Source: Chloroflexota bacterium | GTDB lineage: Bacteria; Chloroflexota; Dehalococcoidia; DSTF01; RBG-16-68-14 | Assembly: GCA_003228685.1 (NCBI GenBank) | Contig: QIFC01000057.1 | Coordinates: 1 to 37,827 of the forward strand | Length of the DNA stretch: 37,827 nt | Direction of reading: 5' to 3' | In this document: positions 14,398 through 21,615 of the stretch, in pieces | How the letters are laid out: each line of letters opens with the position of its first letter | Numbering within the stretch: the stretch's first letter is position 1 | Notes under the pieces: model-generated | What the model was told of the DNA's origin: nothing | Database searches by the model: none | What the model saw: only the letters and a program-made list of their open reading frames with translations | Translations under genes and position numbers: made by a program

Positions 14398-14847
14398 ATG
14401 AAGCTATTGAAGAAACTCCGATCCTCCAGAGGCCAGAGCCTGGTCGAACTGTCTCTAACGCTGCCCATCCTGCTCATCCTCGTATTCGGCATCATCGATT
14501 TCGGCCTGGGGATGCGGTCGTACATCAGCCTTGCGAACTCGGTCAGGGAGGGCGCCCGCTTTGCCGCTGTCGGCAACCCGGCAGGCGACCTGAGCGACTG
14601 CGACGGCGTCACGAGCGACACCGTTTACGGCCGCGTCCGCATCACGACAGGCGGACTCGATCTAAACGAGCTAACCCCCAGCGTCACCTACCCATCAGGC
14701 ATCGGCCCCGGCAACTCCGTTGTCGTGTCCGCCGACTACACCTACAACTTTGTCACTCCGCTCGGTGACTTCCTCGATTTCTTCAGTGGAGGTAGCTTCC
14801 CCACCACAATCAGCTTGTCCAGCTCCACCGATATGCGATTGGAGTAA
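14398..14847 (+). CDS. TadE-like pseudopilin, copy 1
   Basis: The 149-residue protein has the TadE N-terminus: a short basic leader, RGQSLVEL (residues 11-18), and a hydrophobic helix to about residue 38 (LPILLILVFGIIDFGL), then an extracytoplasmic domain. TadE proteins are prepilin-like minor components of Flp/Tad pili. The ATG at 14398 is chosen over one at 14350, which lies inside the riboswitch, because the paralogue at 17012 has the same ten residues before RGQ. It lies two bases after riboswitch 1 and six bases before its TadG partner. No Tad ATPase, TadB/C, secretin or Flp major pilin gene is in this window. Confidence 0.88.
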   Translation: MKLLKKLRSSRGQSLVELSLTLPILLILVFGIIDFGLGMRSYISLANSVREGARFAAVGNPAGDLSDCDGVTSDTVYGRVRITTGGLDLNELTPSVTYPSGIGPGNSVVVSADYTYNFVTPLGDFLDFFSGGSFPTTISLSSSTDMRLE

Positions 14848-14853
14848 TGTGCC

Positions 14854-15957
14854 ATGTTCCGCACCATCTTGAGACTCCTTAGCCGCTCACACCACGGCGA
14901 GCGCGGCCAGGTCATCTTCGTCGCCGTCGCGTTCATCGCCATCATGGCCGGCGGCGCGGCCATAGCCATCGACGTCGGCAGCTACCTCGCCCATCGGCGC
15001 AGCCTGCAGAACTCGGCCGACGCGATCGCCCTCGCCGCATCCCAGAACCTGCCCAACGGTGAATCTGCTCACGCCGGCGCGAATGAGTGGGCGATGAAAA
15101 ACGATATCAACATCAACTCGATGAACGTCATCGTGACCCAGCAGAGCCTTCCAAGTGAACCGAACCCGAAAGTCCGCATCGAACTTGAGTCCGACCACAA
15201 CCTCACCTTCCTTCGCATCTTTGGGGTCAGCTCGGCCGAAATCGATGTCTCAGCCACCGCCATCATGACCTCGCCGGCGGGCGGCAGCGGTGTCTCGCCG
15301 CTCTCCGTGTCCCTGGACGCCCTGGCCGCAGCGACGCTAGGCGATGAAGTCACGCTGAAATACGACGCCAACGACATCCTGCAGGGGAACACATCACCCA
15401 TCCGCGTCGATGGGCCTGGAAGCGGTAACTGCAGCTCTAACGACAACTACTGCTCCGCGCTGCAAAACGGCTCGCAGAGCGTGGTCTGCGCGGAGGGTAC
15501 CGACACGACGTACTGTGACGGTGCCTATCTTGTGGACACGGAGCCGGGCAACAAGGTCGGTGGCACCAGGACCGCCCTTGAGTGGCGTCTCGACAACACA
15601 GCGATCGCTTGTTCCGAGTTTGAGGGCACAAACGGCGTCTTTGAAGACGACCCGACCACGAGCGAGCAAGGCGTCTACCGCATCGTGCCTGAGTGTAACC
15701 CGTTCGTGAACAGCGAATACGACAGCCACCGCGTGATGATCATCCCCGTCATCGAAGAGCTGTGCAACGGCGCCTGTGAGGTCACGATCGTGACCTTCGC
15801 GCTCTTCTTCCTAGAGCGCATCGGCGATGATGGTTGTACCGGTAACGACTGCGCGGTCGTCGGCCGCTTCGTGACCGTGAATCAGAACGTCGGCTTGCTC
15901 GCCGGCACGTTTGACGATGACTCATACAATCGCTTCGTCCGGCTAGTGGCCGACTGA
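14854..15957 (+). CDS. TadG-like pilus-assembly protein, copy 1
   Basis: The 367-residue protein begins with a TadG/Flp-assembly N-terminus: GERGQVIFVAVAFIAIMAGG (residues 15-34), then AIAIDVGSYLAHRRSLQNSADAIALAA, the usual pattern after the membrane helix. The rest (about 300 residues) would lie outside the cytoplasm. It holds several cysteine pairs, including CNGAC and CTGNDC near the end, shared with copy 2 (352 residues). Paired cysteines suggest a disulfide-bonded surface domain. It follows TadE copy 1 by six bases, with GGAG placed inside the TadE end. It is convergent with a degenerate-GGDEF gene, and a bidirectional terminator lies between them. Confidence 0.85.
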   Translation: MFRTILRLLSRSHHGERGQVIFVAVAFIAIMAGGAAIAIDVGSYLAHRRSLQNSADAIALAASQNLPNGESAHAGANEWAMKNDININSMNVIVTQQSLPSEPNPKVRIELESDHNLTFLRIFGVSSAEIDVSATAIMTSPAGGSGVSPLSVSLDALAAATLGDEVTLKYDANDILQGNTSPIRVDGPGSGNCSSNDNYCSALQNGSQSVVCAEGTDTTYCDGAYLVDTEPGNKVGGTRTALEWRLDNTAIACSEFEGTNGVFEDDPTTSEQGVYRIVPECNPFVNSEYDSHRVMIIPVIEELCNGACEVTIVTFALFFLERIGDDGCTGNDCAVVGRFVTVNQNVGLLAGTFDDDSYNRFVRLVAD

Positions 15958-15989
15958 CCGGGTGCCTTTAACCAGCGCTAGTTAAACAA

Positions 15990-16013
15990 GAAGCCGCCTC
16001 AAGAGGCGGCTTC
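15990..16013. terminator. Bidirectional terminator between TadG1 and the GGDEF-like gene
   Basis: GAAGCCGCCT-CAAG-AGGCGGCTTC is a perfect ten-pair stem between convergent genes. On the minus strand it is followed by TTGTTTAAC, on the plus strand by ATTCG, so it should work best for the minus-strand gene. Confidence 0.75.
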
Positions 16014-16077
16014 ATTCGTGGATTCTACGAACGGGTTGGCGTCAGGCCCGCGCTTCGGCGGCATCCATGTTGCAGTC

Positions 16078-16851
16078 CTACGCGGCCTGCTGGCCCGCCA
16101 ATTTGGAAGGCGAGACCAGCCGTTCAGACGCCACCTTCAGCAGCGTCTTGGCAGCTTGCCCGCTCTCGCCAAACGTCACCGCTCCCATCATCGCGCCCTC
16201 AAACGAAGGCAGTACGTCGGCGCTCGAAAGCTGTGCCGCCAGGCGCGCGGTGATGATGTCGCGGCCAAGTTCGCTGGCGCCTCGGGCCAGGATCCAGATC
16301 TCATCCTCGGCAGCGTCGCCAACGATGTCGTCGGCACGAGCCACGCTGCGCGCCCACAACGCGGCCAGCTTTCCGCCGAATCGCCGGTTCGCCGCCTGGT
16401 CGTTCGCCAGGGCCGGTTCCGCGAGCTTCAGAACGATCAGCGAGAACACGTTCACCTCGTCCGATTTCGCTCGACGGCACTCAGCGGCCAGCCGCGCCTT
16501 GAATTGCCCGCGACGGCGCAGCAGCAGCCCGCCGCCCAGCAGCACATGAACAAAGTCCTGAATAGAATCGTCCTTGAACGTCGGACGCCAGAGGAACATG
16601 AACCCTACGGTCCCGCACACGGCAACTAGTGCAAGTAACAGTCCTAGCACGGCGGACGCGCTGTAATCGGGCACCATGTCCGCGATCGGCCCGCCGGGGA
16701 TCGCCCATACGACCAACAGCAGCCACGTTAGGCACACGCCGCTGAAAGAGAGCCGCATGAACGTGAACCAGCGACGCTCAGCGCTGATCTCAGATATCGT
16801 CGCCGCGATCTTGCCTCGTGCGGAGGGATCCTGTCCGGACTGTTCAGCCAT
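16078..16851 (-). CDS. Membrane protein with degenerate GGDEF domain, copy 1
   Basis: The 257-residue protein has two membrane helices (about 33-53 and 64-88) and a cytoplasmic domain that follows the GGDEF pattern: an E-C-R-R-A-K helix, RSVARADDIV, and ITARLAAQL, then GAMMGAVTFGESGQAAKTLLKVA. The catalytic GGDEF motif is replaced by AEDEI (181-185), so cyclase activity is unlikely. The RxxD inhibitory-site motif is intact (R172-A-D-D175) with the canonical five-residue spacing, so it may bind c-di-GMP as a receptor. An AGGAG lies eight bases before the ATG. It is transcribed away from TadE copy 2 and towards TadG copy 1. Copy 2 at 18735 is collinear with it. The domain call rests on pattern matching. 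Confidence 0.72.
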   Translation of the reverse strand: MAEQSGQDPSARGKIAATISEISAERRWFTFMRLSFSGVCLTWLLLVVWAIPGGPIADMVPDYSASAVLGLLLALVAVCGTVGFMFLWRPTFKDDSIQDFVHVLLGGGLLLRRRGQFKARLAAECRRAKSDEVNVFSLIVLKLAEPALANDQAANRRFGGKLAALWARSVARADDIVGDAAEDEIWILARGASELGRDIITARLAAQLSSADVLPSFEGAMMGAVTFGESGQAAKTLLKVASERLVSPSKLAGQQAA

Positions 16852-16882
16852 GGCTTTTACTCCTGTCGATCGGTTGCTTAGA

Positions 16883-16911
16883 AGTATCGACCTGGGGCCC
16901 CCAGAAGTGTA
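16883..16911 (-). promoter_or_regulatory. FliA/WhiG-like promoter of GGDEF-like gene 1
   Basis: On the minus strand TACA (16911-16908), 16 bases, then GTCGATACT (16891-16883). The same sequence and spacing precede the second GGDEF-like gene. The spacer contains the palindrome CTGGGGGCCCCAG. Confidence 0.62.
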
Positions 16912-16925
16912 GTCCTGGCGATAGC

Positions 16926-16954
16926 TTCAGGTAGCTACCGAACCTGTCGATTAT
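16926..16954 (+). promoter_or_regulatory. FliA/WhiG-like promoter of TadE unit 2
   Basis: TTCA (16926-16929), 16 bases, then GTCGATTAT (16946-16954). It faces away from the promoter of GGDEF-like gene 1; the outer edges of the two are 14 bases apart. Confidence 0.55.
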
Positions 16955-16974
16955 ATAGGTGGAAGCCCTTAAAT

Positions 16975-16998
16975 CGGCGGCGCAATCCGGTGCCGCCG
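16975..16998 (+). repeat. Leader hairpin before TadE copy 2
   Basis: CGGCGGC and GCCGCCG pair around a ten-base loop, directly before GAGG, the likely ribosome-binding site of TadE copy 2. The GEMM core sequences are absent, so this leader is not a c-di-GMP-I riboswitch. Confidence 0.5.
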
Positions 16999-17011
16999 TG
17001 AGGTTCAGTCT

Positions 17012-17461
17012 ATGCGCAGAATCCGAATCGTTAGCAGCGCTCGTGGGCAGAGCTTGATGGAGATCTCGCTCATGCTGCCCGTGCTGCTGATCATCGTCTT
17101 CGGCATTATTGATTTCGGGCTAGGGATGCGATCCTACATCAGCCTGAGCAACGGCGTCCGGGAGAGCGCCCGCTTTGCCGCCATCGGCAACCCGGCGGGC
17201 GAGCCAAGCGACTGTGACGGCACCACGAACACCACCGTCTACGGCAGGCTTTGCGCCGCAACCGATGGGCTAGACCTCGACGAACTCGAGCCACACGTTG
17301 CCTACCCCAATGGATATGCGTCGGGCAACTCGGTCGTGGTGTCCGCCGATTACTCGCACAACTTCGTTACCCCGCTAAGCGACCTAATTGGCTTTGTCAG
17401 CGGCGGCTCGTTCCCAACATCGATAGACCTCCATTCGTCCACGGACATGCGGATCGAGTAG
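17012..17461 (+). CDS. TadE-like pseudopilin, copy 2
   Basis: The 149-residue protein is a close paralogue of copy 1, collinear from end to end: RGQSLMEISLMLP (11-23), then VFGIIDFGLGMRSYISL, both almost unchanged between copies. The extracytoplasmic part keeps the SDCDG and VYGR segments. A GAGG lies eight bases before the ATG. It is followed by its TadG partner after six bases, the same gap as in unit 1. Unlike units 1 and 3 it is not preceded by a c-di-GMP riboswitch, though it has the same promoter type. Processing by a prepilin peptidase would be expected; no such gene is in the window. Confidence 0.88.
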   Translation: MRRIRIVSSARGQSLMEISLMLPVLLIIVFGIIDFGLGMRSYISLSNGVRESARFAAIGNPAGEPSDCDGTTNTTVYGRLCAATDGLDLDELEPHVAYPNGYASGNSVVVSADYSHNFVTPLSDLIGFVSGGSFPTSIDLHSSTDMRIE

Positions 17462-17467
17462 CGGGCC

Positions 17468-18526
17468 ATGTTTGCCACACTCGCTCGTCTCCTTAAACGC
17501 CTCCACGCCGGCCAGCGTGGCCAGACGCTCATTGCAGGAATGATGTTCATGGTCGTGATAGCGGGCGGCGCGGCCATCGCCGTCGACACAGGTAGCTACA
17601 TATCCCACCGCCGCAGCCTGCAGAACGCGGCGGACGCGATTGCGCTCGCCGCCTCGCAGAACCTCCCCGCGTCCGGCGATGCCCTGGGTGTGGCCGAGCA
17701 GTGGGCCGAAATGAACGGCGTCGAGCCTGGAGAGATGAGCGTCACGATCACGCAGCAGAGCCTGCCAAGCGAACCCAACCCCAAGATCACGGTCGAATTG
17801 ACGGTCGATCACGGCCTGACGTTCATGAGCGTGCTCGGCATGAATTCAGCGGAGATAGAGGTATCGGCCGCAGCCATCATCACATCACCAGGGGGCAGCG
17901 ACGGCCTGATGCCCTGGAGCGTGTTGGAGGAAGTCAAGACCCTGGCAGACCCCGGCGACCCGGTGGTGCTCAAATACGACTCGAACGACGTCCAGACTGG
18001 CAACTTCGGCGCGCTGCGGCTTGACGGCAACGGCGCCAACATCTACAGAGATACGATCAAGTTCGGCAGCGAGAGCGGACTGTGTGCGTCAGGCGTGCCA
18101 GACTGCGACGACCCGAGCACCGTTCAGACCCAGCCCGGCAACATGACAGGTCCTACTCGTCAGGCCACGGATTACAGGATCGACAACACGGCGCTGGCCT
18201 GCGATACCTGGGAAGAGACGGTGATCGAAAACGGAGACGGCAGCCACTCCATCAGACCGGAATGCAATCCGTTCACGGCCGGCGGAAACGAAGACAGCCT
18301 GCGGTTGATCATCGTGCCCGTCATCGACAGCCTGTGCAACGGCGCCTGCTATGTGACGGTCGTCGAGTTCGCGCTCTTCTTCCTTGAGGGCTACGGCGAG
18401 GGCGGCTGCACCGGCAACGACTGCGAAATCGAAGGGCGCTTCATCCAATCCAACACGAACTACGGCGCTCTCATGGGCGTCTACGACGCCGGCACCTTCG
18501 CCCATTTCGTCCGGCTAGTGAACTAG
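17468..18526 (+). CDS. TadG-like pilus-assembly protein, copy 2
   Basis: The 352-residue protein is a paralogue of copy 1. It has the N-terminal hydrophobic helix after RGQTLIAGMMFMVVIAGG, then IAVDTGSYISHRRSLQNAADAIALAASQNLP in near-identical form, and a C-terminal region with PECNPF, LCNGAC, VEFALFFLEG and CTGNDC. The central part differs more, which suggests the exposed face is diversifying while the N-terminus and cysteine framework are kept. It would be membrane-anchored with most of the chain outside. It ends 208 bases before the convergent second GGDEF-like gene; no clear terminator was found there. Confidence 0.85.
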   Translation: MFATLARLLKRLHAGQRGQTLIAGMMFMVVIAGGAAIAVDTGSYISHRRSLQNAADAIALAASQNLPASGDALGVAEQWAEMNGVEPGEMSVTITQQSLPSEPNPKITVELTVDHGLTFMSVLGMNSAEIEVSAAAIITSPGGSDGLMPWSVLEEVKTLADPGDPVVLKYDSNDVQTGNFGALRLDGNGANIYRDTIKFGSESGLCASGVPDCDDPSTVQTQPGNMTGPTRQATDYRIDNTALACDTWEETVIENGDGSHSIRPECNPFTAGGNEDSLRLIIVPVIDSLCNGACYVTVVEFALFFLEGYGEGGCTGNDCEIEGRFIQSNTNYGALMGVYDAGTFAHFVRLVN

Positions 18527-18734
18527 GCCGCCGCAGCACGACTAGCCTTCCCTTTTTGCGGCAACCGCAGCCTTACCCTCAGCCCGCCCTACCATGCCCG
18601 CGCTCCTCTGGATTGGAGGCCGCCAGAGCGAGGGCCGCCGCTACACATCGCTAGAGCACAGGAATACGCTCCCGCAGGGCTCTGAGCCCCGCTCGGCGTC
18701 TATCGTTGGCTTGTTGTGGGGCCGTCTCGAGGTG

Positions 18735-19514
18735 TTAGGCGGCGGCTTCGGAAGGAAGGGAGATCGACGTATCGAGCGCATCGGACTCGGCGGCGGCAAA
18801 AAGGTCACTTGGCTTCAAGCCATCGTCTGGATACGTGGCCCCGCCAATGCGCGCGCCTTCGAAGGCCGGGAACGAAGCCGCCGCCTCTTCCAGCTTCTCG
18901 GCGATGCGTCGAACCATGCTCGCCCGCCCGTCGTTACTGGCTCGCAGCGCCAGCACCCAGATCTGGTTGTCGGGCCCCTCCGCCACAATGTCGCCGGCCC
19001 GTGCAATGCTGCGCACCACGAGCGCCGGAATGCTGTGCTGTAGTTCGCGGTCGTCATCGTCCCGTTCGCGAGCACCTGTATCGGCGAGCTGAACGGTCAG
19101 AAGCGAGAACGCATCCTCGCCCCGGGCCTTTCTGCGGCCGCACTCGGCGCCAACGCGGCCTTTAAACTGGCCGAACGAACGGATTAGGAGCGTCGCGCCG
19201 AAGACGACGCGGATGAACTCCCACGACGTCTCGTGCCGCAGCGTTGGACGCCAGGCGACCAGATACGCGCCTGAGCCGAAGACCGCGAAGATGAGGACCA
19301 CAGATCGGAGCGACCCGGACATCTCGACGCCTGGCAGCGGCGCACCAAGCATGCTCCAGGGCATCCCCGTGAAGAAGAGCAGCCAGCTGATCGTCGTTGC
19401 GCCAACAACCAGGCGCAGCAGATTGAGCCACCGCCGTTCGGCGCGGATCTGCTCGACCACGCCGCCAAGGGCGCTTCGAACGGAAGCGGTCTCTTGCCTG
19501 TATTCCTTTCGCAT
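18735..19514 (-). CDS. Membrane protein with degenerate GGDEF domain, copy 2
   Basis: The 259-residue protein is collinear with copy 1: membrane helices at about 33-50 and 69-88, then a GGDEF-type domain ending GGATYPDDGLKPSDLFAAAE, a recognisable GGDEF C-terminal pattern. The active-site motif is PDNQI (181-185) instead of GGDEF. The RxxD inhibitory-site motif is kept at R172-A-G-D175 with canonical spacing. A dead cyclase used as a c-di-GMP receptor is the simplest reading. The promoter-like motif ends only nine bases before the ATG, so the message may have almost no leader. The ATG is supported because both copies have the same distance to the shared ERRW motif (copy 2 residues 26-29). Confidence 0.72.
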   Translation of the reverse strand: MRKEYRQETASVRSALGGVVEQIRAERRWLNLLRLVVGATTISWLLFFTGMPWSMLGAPLPGVEMSGSLRSVVLIFAVFGSGAYLVAWRPTLRHETSWEFIRVVFGATLLIRSFGQFKGRVGAECGRRKARGEDAFSLLTVQLADTGARERDDDDRELQHSIPALVVRSIARAGDIVAEGPDNQIWVLALRASNDGRASMVRRIAEKLEEAAASFPAFEGARIGGATYPDDGLKPSDLFAAAESDALDTSISLPSEAAA

Positions 19515-19522
19515 CCTGATTC

Positions 19523-19551
19523 AGTATCGACCGGGTGACCCATCGGTTGTA
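19523..19551 (-). promoter_or_regulatory. FliA/WhiG-like promoter of GGDEF-like gene 2
   Basis: On the minus strand TACA (19551-19548), 16 bases, then GTCGATACT (19531-19523). The two boxes and the spacing are identical to those before GGDEF-like gene 1, while the spacer sequence differs. Confidence 0.62.
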
Positions 19552-19578
19552 CACCCGACACGCTCATCTCGTTTGCTG

Positions 19579-19606
19579 TTCAGAACCTCAAGGCCCGGCC
19601 GATACT
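19579..19606 (+). promoter_or_regulatory. FliA/WhiG-like promoter of TadE unit 3
   Basis: TTCA (19579-19582), 15 bases, then GCCGATACT (19598-19606). Transcription would start near 19613, ahead of a GAACC...GGTTC leader hairpin and riboswitch 2. Confidence 0.62.
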
Positions 19607-19652
19607 AGAGATGCGAACCCTTAATGGTTCTGCTTAGACAACTGAATTATGA

Positions 19653-19754
19653 CTCCGATAAGGGCAAATCCGCCGCAAGGTGGAGACGCAAAGCCACGGG
19701 TCCTCTCCCTCCCCGCCGGGGATAGGACAGCCGGGCTGCCGGAACCCTTCGGAG
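19653..19754 (+). ncRNA. Cyclic di-GMP-I (GEMM) riboswitch 2
   Basis: The core is clear: AGGGCAAATCC, a GCAA tetraloop, GGAGACGCAAAGCC, a GC-rich second arm, then GGATAGGACAGCC and GGGCTGCC. An outer P1 stem is visible: CTCCGA (19653-19658) pairs exactly with TCGGAG (19749-19754). Five bases after P1 comes a perfect terminator stem, so this copy probably acts on transcription, in contrast to copy 1. Whether c-di-GMP turns the unit on or off cannot be decided without folding the competing antiterminator. Confidence 0.9.
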
Positions 19755-19759
19755 CTTTC

Positions 19760-19797
19760 GGCCCATCGCCAAGGCTTGAAGGCGATGGGCCTCTTTA
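19760..19797 (+). terminator. Riboswitch-linked intrinsic terminator
   Basis: GGCCCATCGCC (19760-19770) and GGCGATGGGCC (19781-19791) form a perfect 11-pair stem with a ten-base loop, followed by TCTTTAGTT. It lies between riboswitch 2 and TadE copy 3, the classical place for an expression-platform terminator. Confidence 0.85.
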
Positions 19798-19874
19798 GTT
19801 GGAGCCGCGTTTGACCGAAACGATCAGTGGAACATGAGACACAATCACTACTCCATAGAACAAGGTGGCTGCCA

Positions 19875-20294
19875 GTGGTAAGCCGCGCGCTACGCCGTCT
19901 GTGCAGGCGAGAAGAGGGCCAGGGCCTGGTCGAGATGGCCTTTATCTTGCCCCTTTTCCTCGTCATTGTCGTTGGCGTCATTGAAGTGGCCGACGGCATG
20001 AACGCCTACATCACGCTGATCGACTCGGGTCGCGACGGCGCGAGGCTCGGCTCGAAGAATCTGGCCACCGACACCGAGATCAAGAACCTGGTGCTCATCG
20101 AAACCGGGCGTCTCCGCGACGACGTCACCGCGCAAGACATCACCATCTCGCACATCACCGTCGATGGGGCGAACGCGATCCGCGTTGAGGTGTGCAACGA
20201 CCGCACGCTTCTGCTGAACGTGCCCTTGGTCATGCCCGAGAGCTTCAGAATGTGCAGCACGACAACAATGCGCGTCCTCTCTGTAGGAAGCTAA
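19875..20294 (+). CDS. TadE-like pseudopilin, copy 3
   Basis: From the GTG at 19875 the product has 139 residues: a basic leader (RALRRLCRRE), EGQGLVEMAF, then a hydrophobic helix (ILPLFLVIVVGVIEVAD) and an extracytoplasmic domain. An AAGGTGG lies six bases before this GTG; the longer frame back to 19827 has no such signal. It is only distantly related to copies 1 and 2. It opens the third unit, downstream of riboswitch 2 and its terminator, and is followed after 23 bases by the vWA-bearing TadG protein. TadE-type processing after the glycine before the helix is expected from the family. Confidence 0.85.
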   Translation: MVSRALRRLCRREEGQGLVEMAFILPLFLVIVVGVIEVADGMNAYITLIDSGRDGARLGSKNLATDTEIKNLVLIETGRLRDDVTAQDITISHITVDGANAIRVEVCNDRTLLLNVPLVMPESFRMCSTTTMRVLSVGS

Positions 20295-20317
20295 CGACGG
20301 GAGCTGGGAGAATCGAT

Positions 20318-21601
20318 ATGAATCTCTTGAAGAACAAGGAGCGGGCGCAGGTCCTGCCGATCATGGCACTCTTGCTTGTCGCCTTCCTTGGCCTGCTGGG
20401 CCTCGCGATCGACGGCGGACGCCTCTTCATCGCTAGGACGGAACTGAGCCGCGCGCTCGACTCAGCAGCGCTGGCCGGCATCGTCGAGTTGCCGGACGTG
20501 AACGCCGCGGAAGGCAAGGCGATCGCCTACCTGGCCGACAACCTGCCCGACGCCACCGCCAGCTTCCCGGCCACCGCCGAGGACTACCAGTTGCGCGTCC
20601 AAGGAACCCGTACCGTAGACATGATCTTCATGGACGCCTTCGGGTTCGGCACCGTCGACATCAGCGCTGCCGCCACGGCTGGATTCGGCGTACCCATCGA
20701 TATCACGATTGTGCTCGACGACACGGGCACGATGAAAAGCGGCTGCAACTCAGCGCAGACGAACAGCAACTGCCCGATCAAGCAGGCGAAGGATGCATCT
20801 AATGCATTCGTCGACGACCTACTCGGGACCAACCCGACGGGCATCCTGCAGATTGGGGTGCTTCGTTTCCGCGGCTGCTACGGCGACCAACGTTACAACC
20901 CGGTCTCGGGCGAAGATCCAGACCGCGGATGCGTTCTCTTCAGCGAGTTCCAGGACCTGACGACGAACAAGACGGCGCTCCACGCCGCAATCAACAACGC
21001 CTACGGCAAGGGCGGCTTCCCGGGCACCAACATCTGTGCTGGGCTCGATGAGGGCTGGAACCTTGTGACCGGGCTGGACAGCCGCCCCAACTCCGCCAAG
21101 GTGATCATCGTCCTCTCGGACGGGGACAACCGGTACTCAGACGGCGCGCAGAGCGACTCCCGTGGCAACCCGGTGCCGAACGTGTACCCGTTGCCGCAGA
21201 ACGGCGGAACGGGAGACTGCATGGAGCCGAACCCGAGCCAGAACGGCTCCAATTACGGGAGCGACTACGACGACCGGGTGGACGGGCTCGACGATCTGAC
21301 GTATGCTAAAGCGCTCGAAATCATGGCCGCGGACATCGAGATCTACGTGGCGGGCTACAAGGTCTCCGGCTCGGACAGCGGTGCCCTGTGTGACGAAAGC
21401 ACTGTCACCAACATCGGCGGCGGCTACAGGCGGCAGAGGTTCAGCAATCCGACTGACTCCCGCGATCGCAACATGAACAAATGCATCGCCTCGTCGACGC
21501 CCGGCACGAACGACCACTACTTCGAGGCGCCTGCTCCTGAGGACATCCCAGCGGCATTCAACGCCATCGCCAGCAGTATCGCCTTCCGCCTGATCGAGTA
21601 G
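20318..21601 (+). CDS. TadG-like protein with von Willebrand A domain
   Basis: The 427-residue protein starts with a TadG-type N-terminus (ERAQVLPIMALLLVAFLGLL at residues 8-27, then AIDGGRLFIARTELSRALDSAALAG). From about residue 126 it continues into a vWA domain: IDITIVLDDTGTM, where the metal-site motif appears as DxTxT (D134, T136, T138), and later IIVLSDGDNRY. It would be anchored in the membrane with the vWA domain outside, suited to metal-dependent adhesion. Numerous cysteines suggest disulfides. GGGAG lies seven bases before the ATG; the longer open frame from 20192 overlaps TadE copy 3 and is rejected. It is followed by TadE copy 4 after 14 bases. Confidence 0.88.
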   Translation: MNLLKNKERAQVLPIMALLLVAFLGLLGLAIDGGRLFIARTELSRALDSAALAGIVELPDVNAAEGKAIAYLADNLPDATASFPATAEDYQLRVQGTRTVDMIFMDAFGFGTVDISAAATAGFGVPIDITIVLDDTGTMKSGCNSAQTNSNCPIKQAKDASNAFVDDLLGTNPTGILQIGVLRFRGCYGDQRYNPVSGEDPDRGCVLFSEFQDLTTNKTALHAAINNAYGKGGFPGTNICAGLDEGWNLVTGLDSRPNSAKVIIVLSDGDNRYSDGAQSDSRGNPVPNVYPLPQNGGTGDCMEPNPSQNGSNYGSDYDDRVDGLDDLTYAKALEIMAADIEIYVAGYKVSGSDSGALCDESTVTNIGGGYRRQRFSNPTDSRDRNMNKCIASSTPGTNDHYFEAPAPEDIPAAFNAIASSIAFRLIE

Positions 21602-21615
21602 GGAGCTGAGAAACG

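Noticed and set aside
16955..17011. A third c-di-GMP riboswitch before TadE copy 2
   Set aside because: The leader is only about 50 bases and lacks both the GGGCAAA and the GACGCAAAGC core elements; only a simple hairpin is present.
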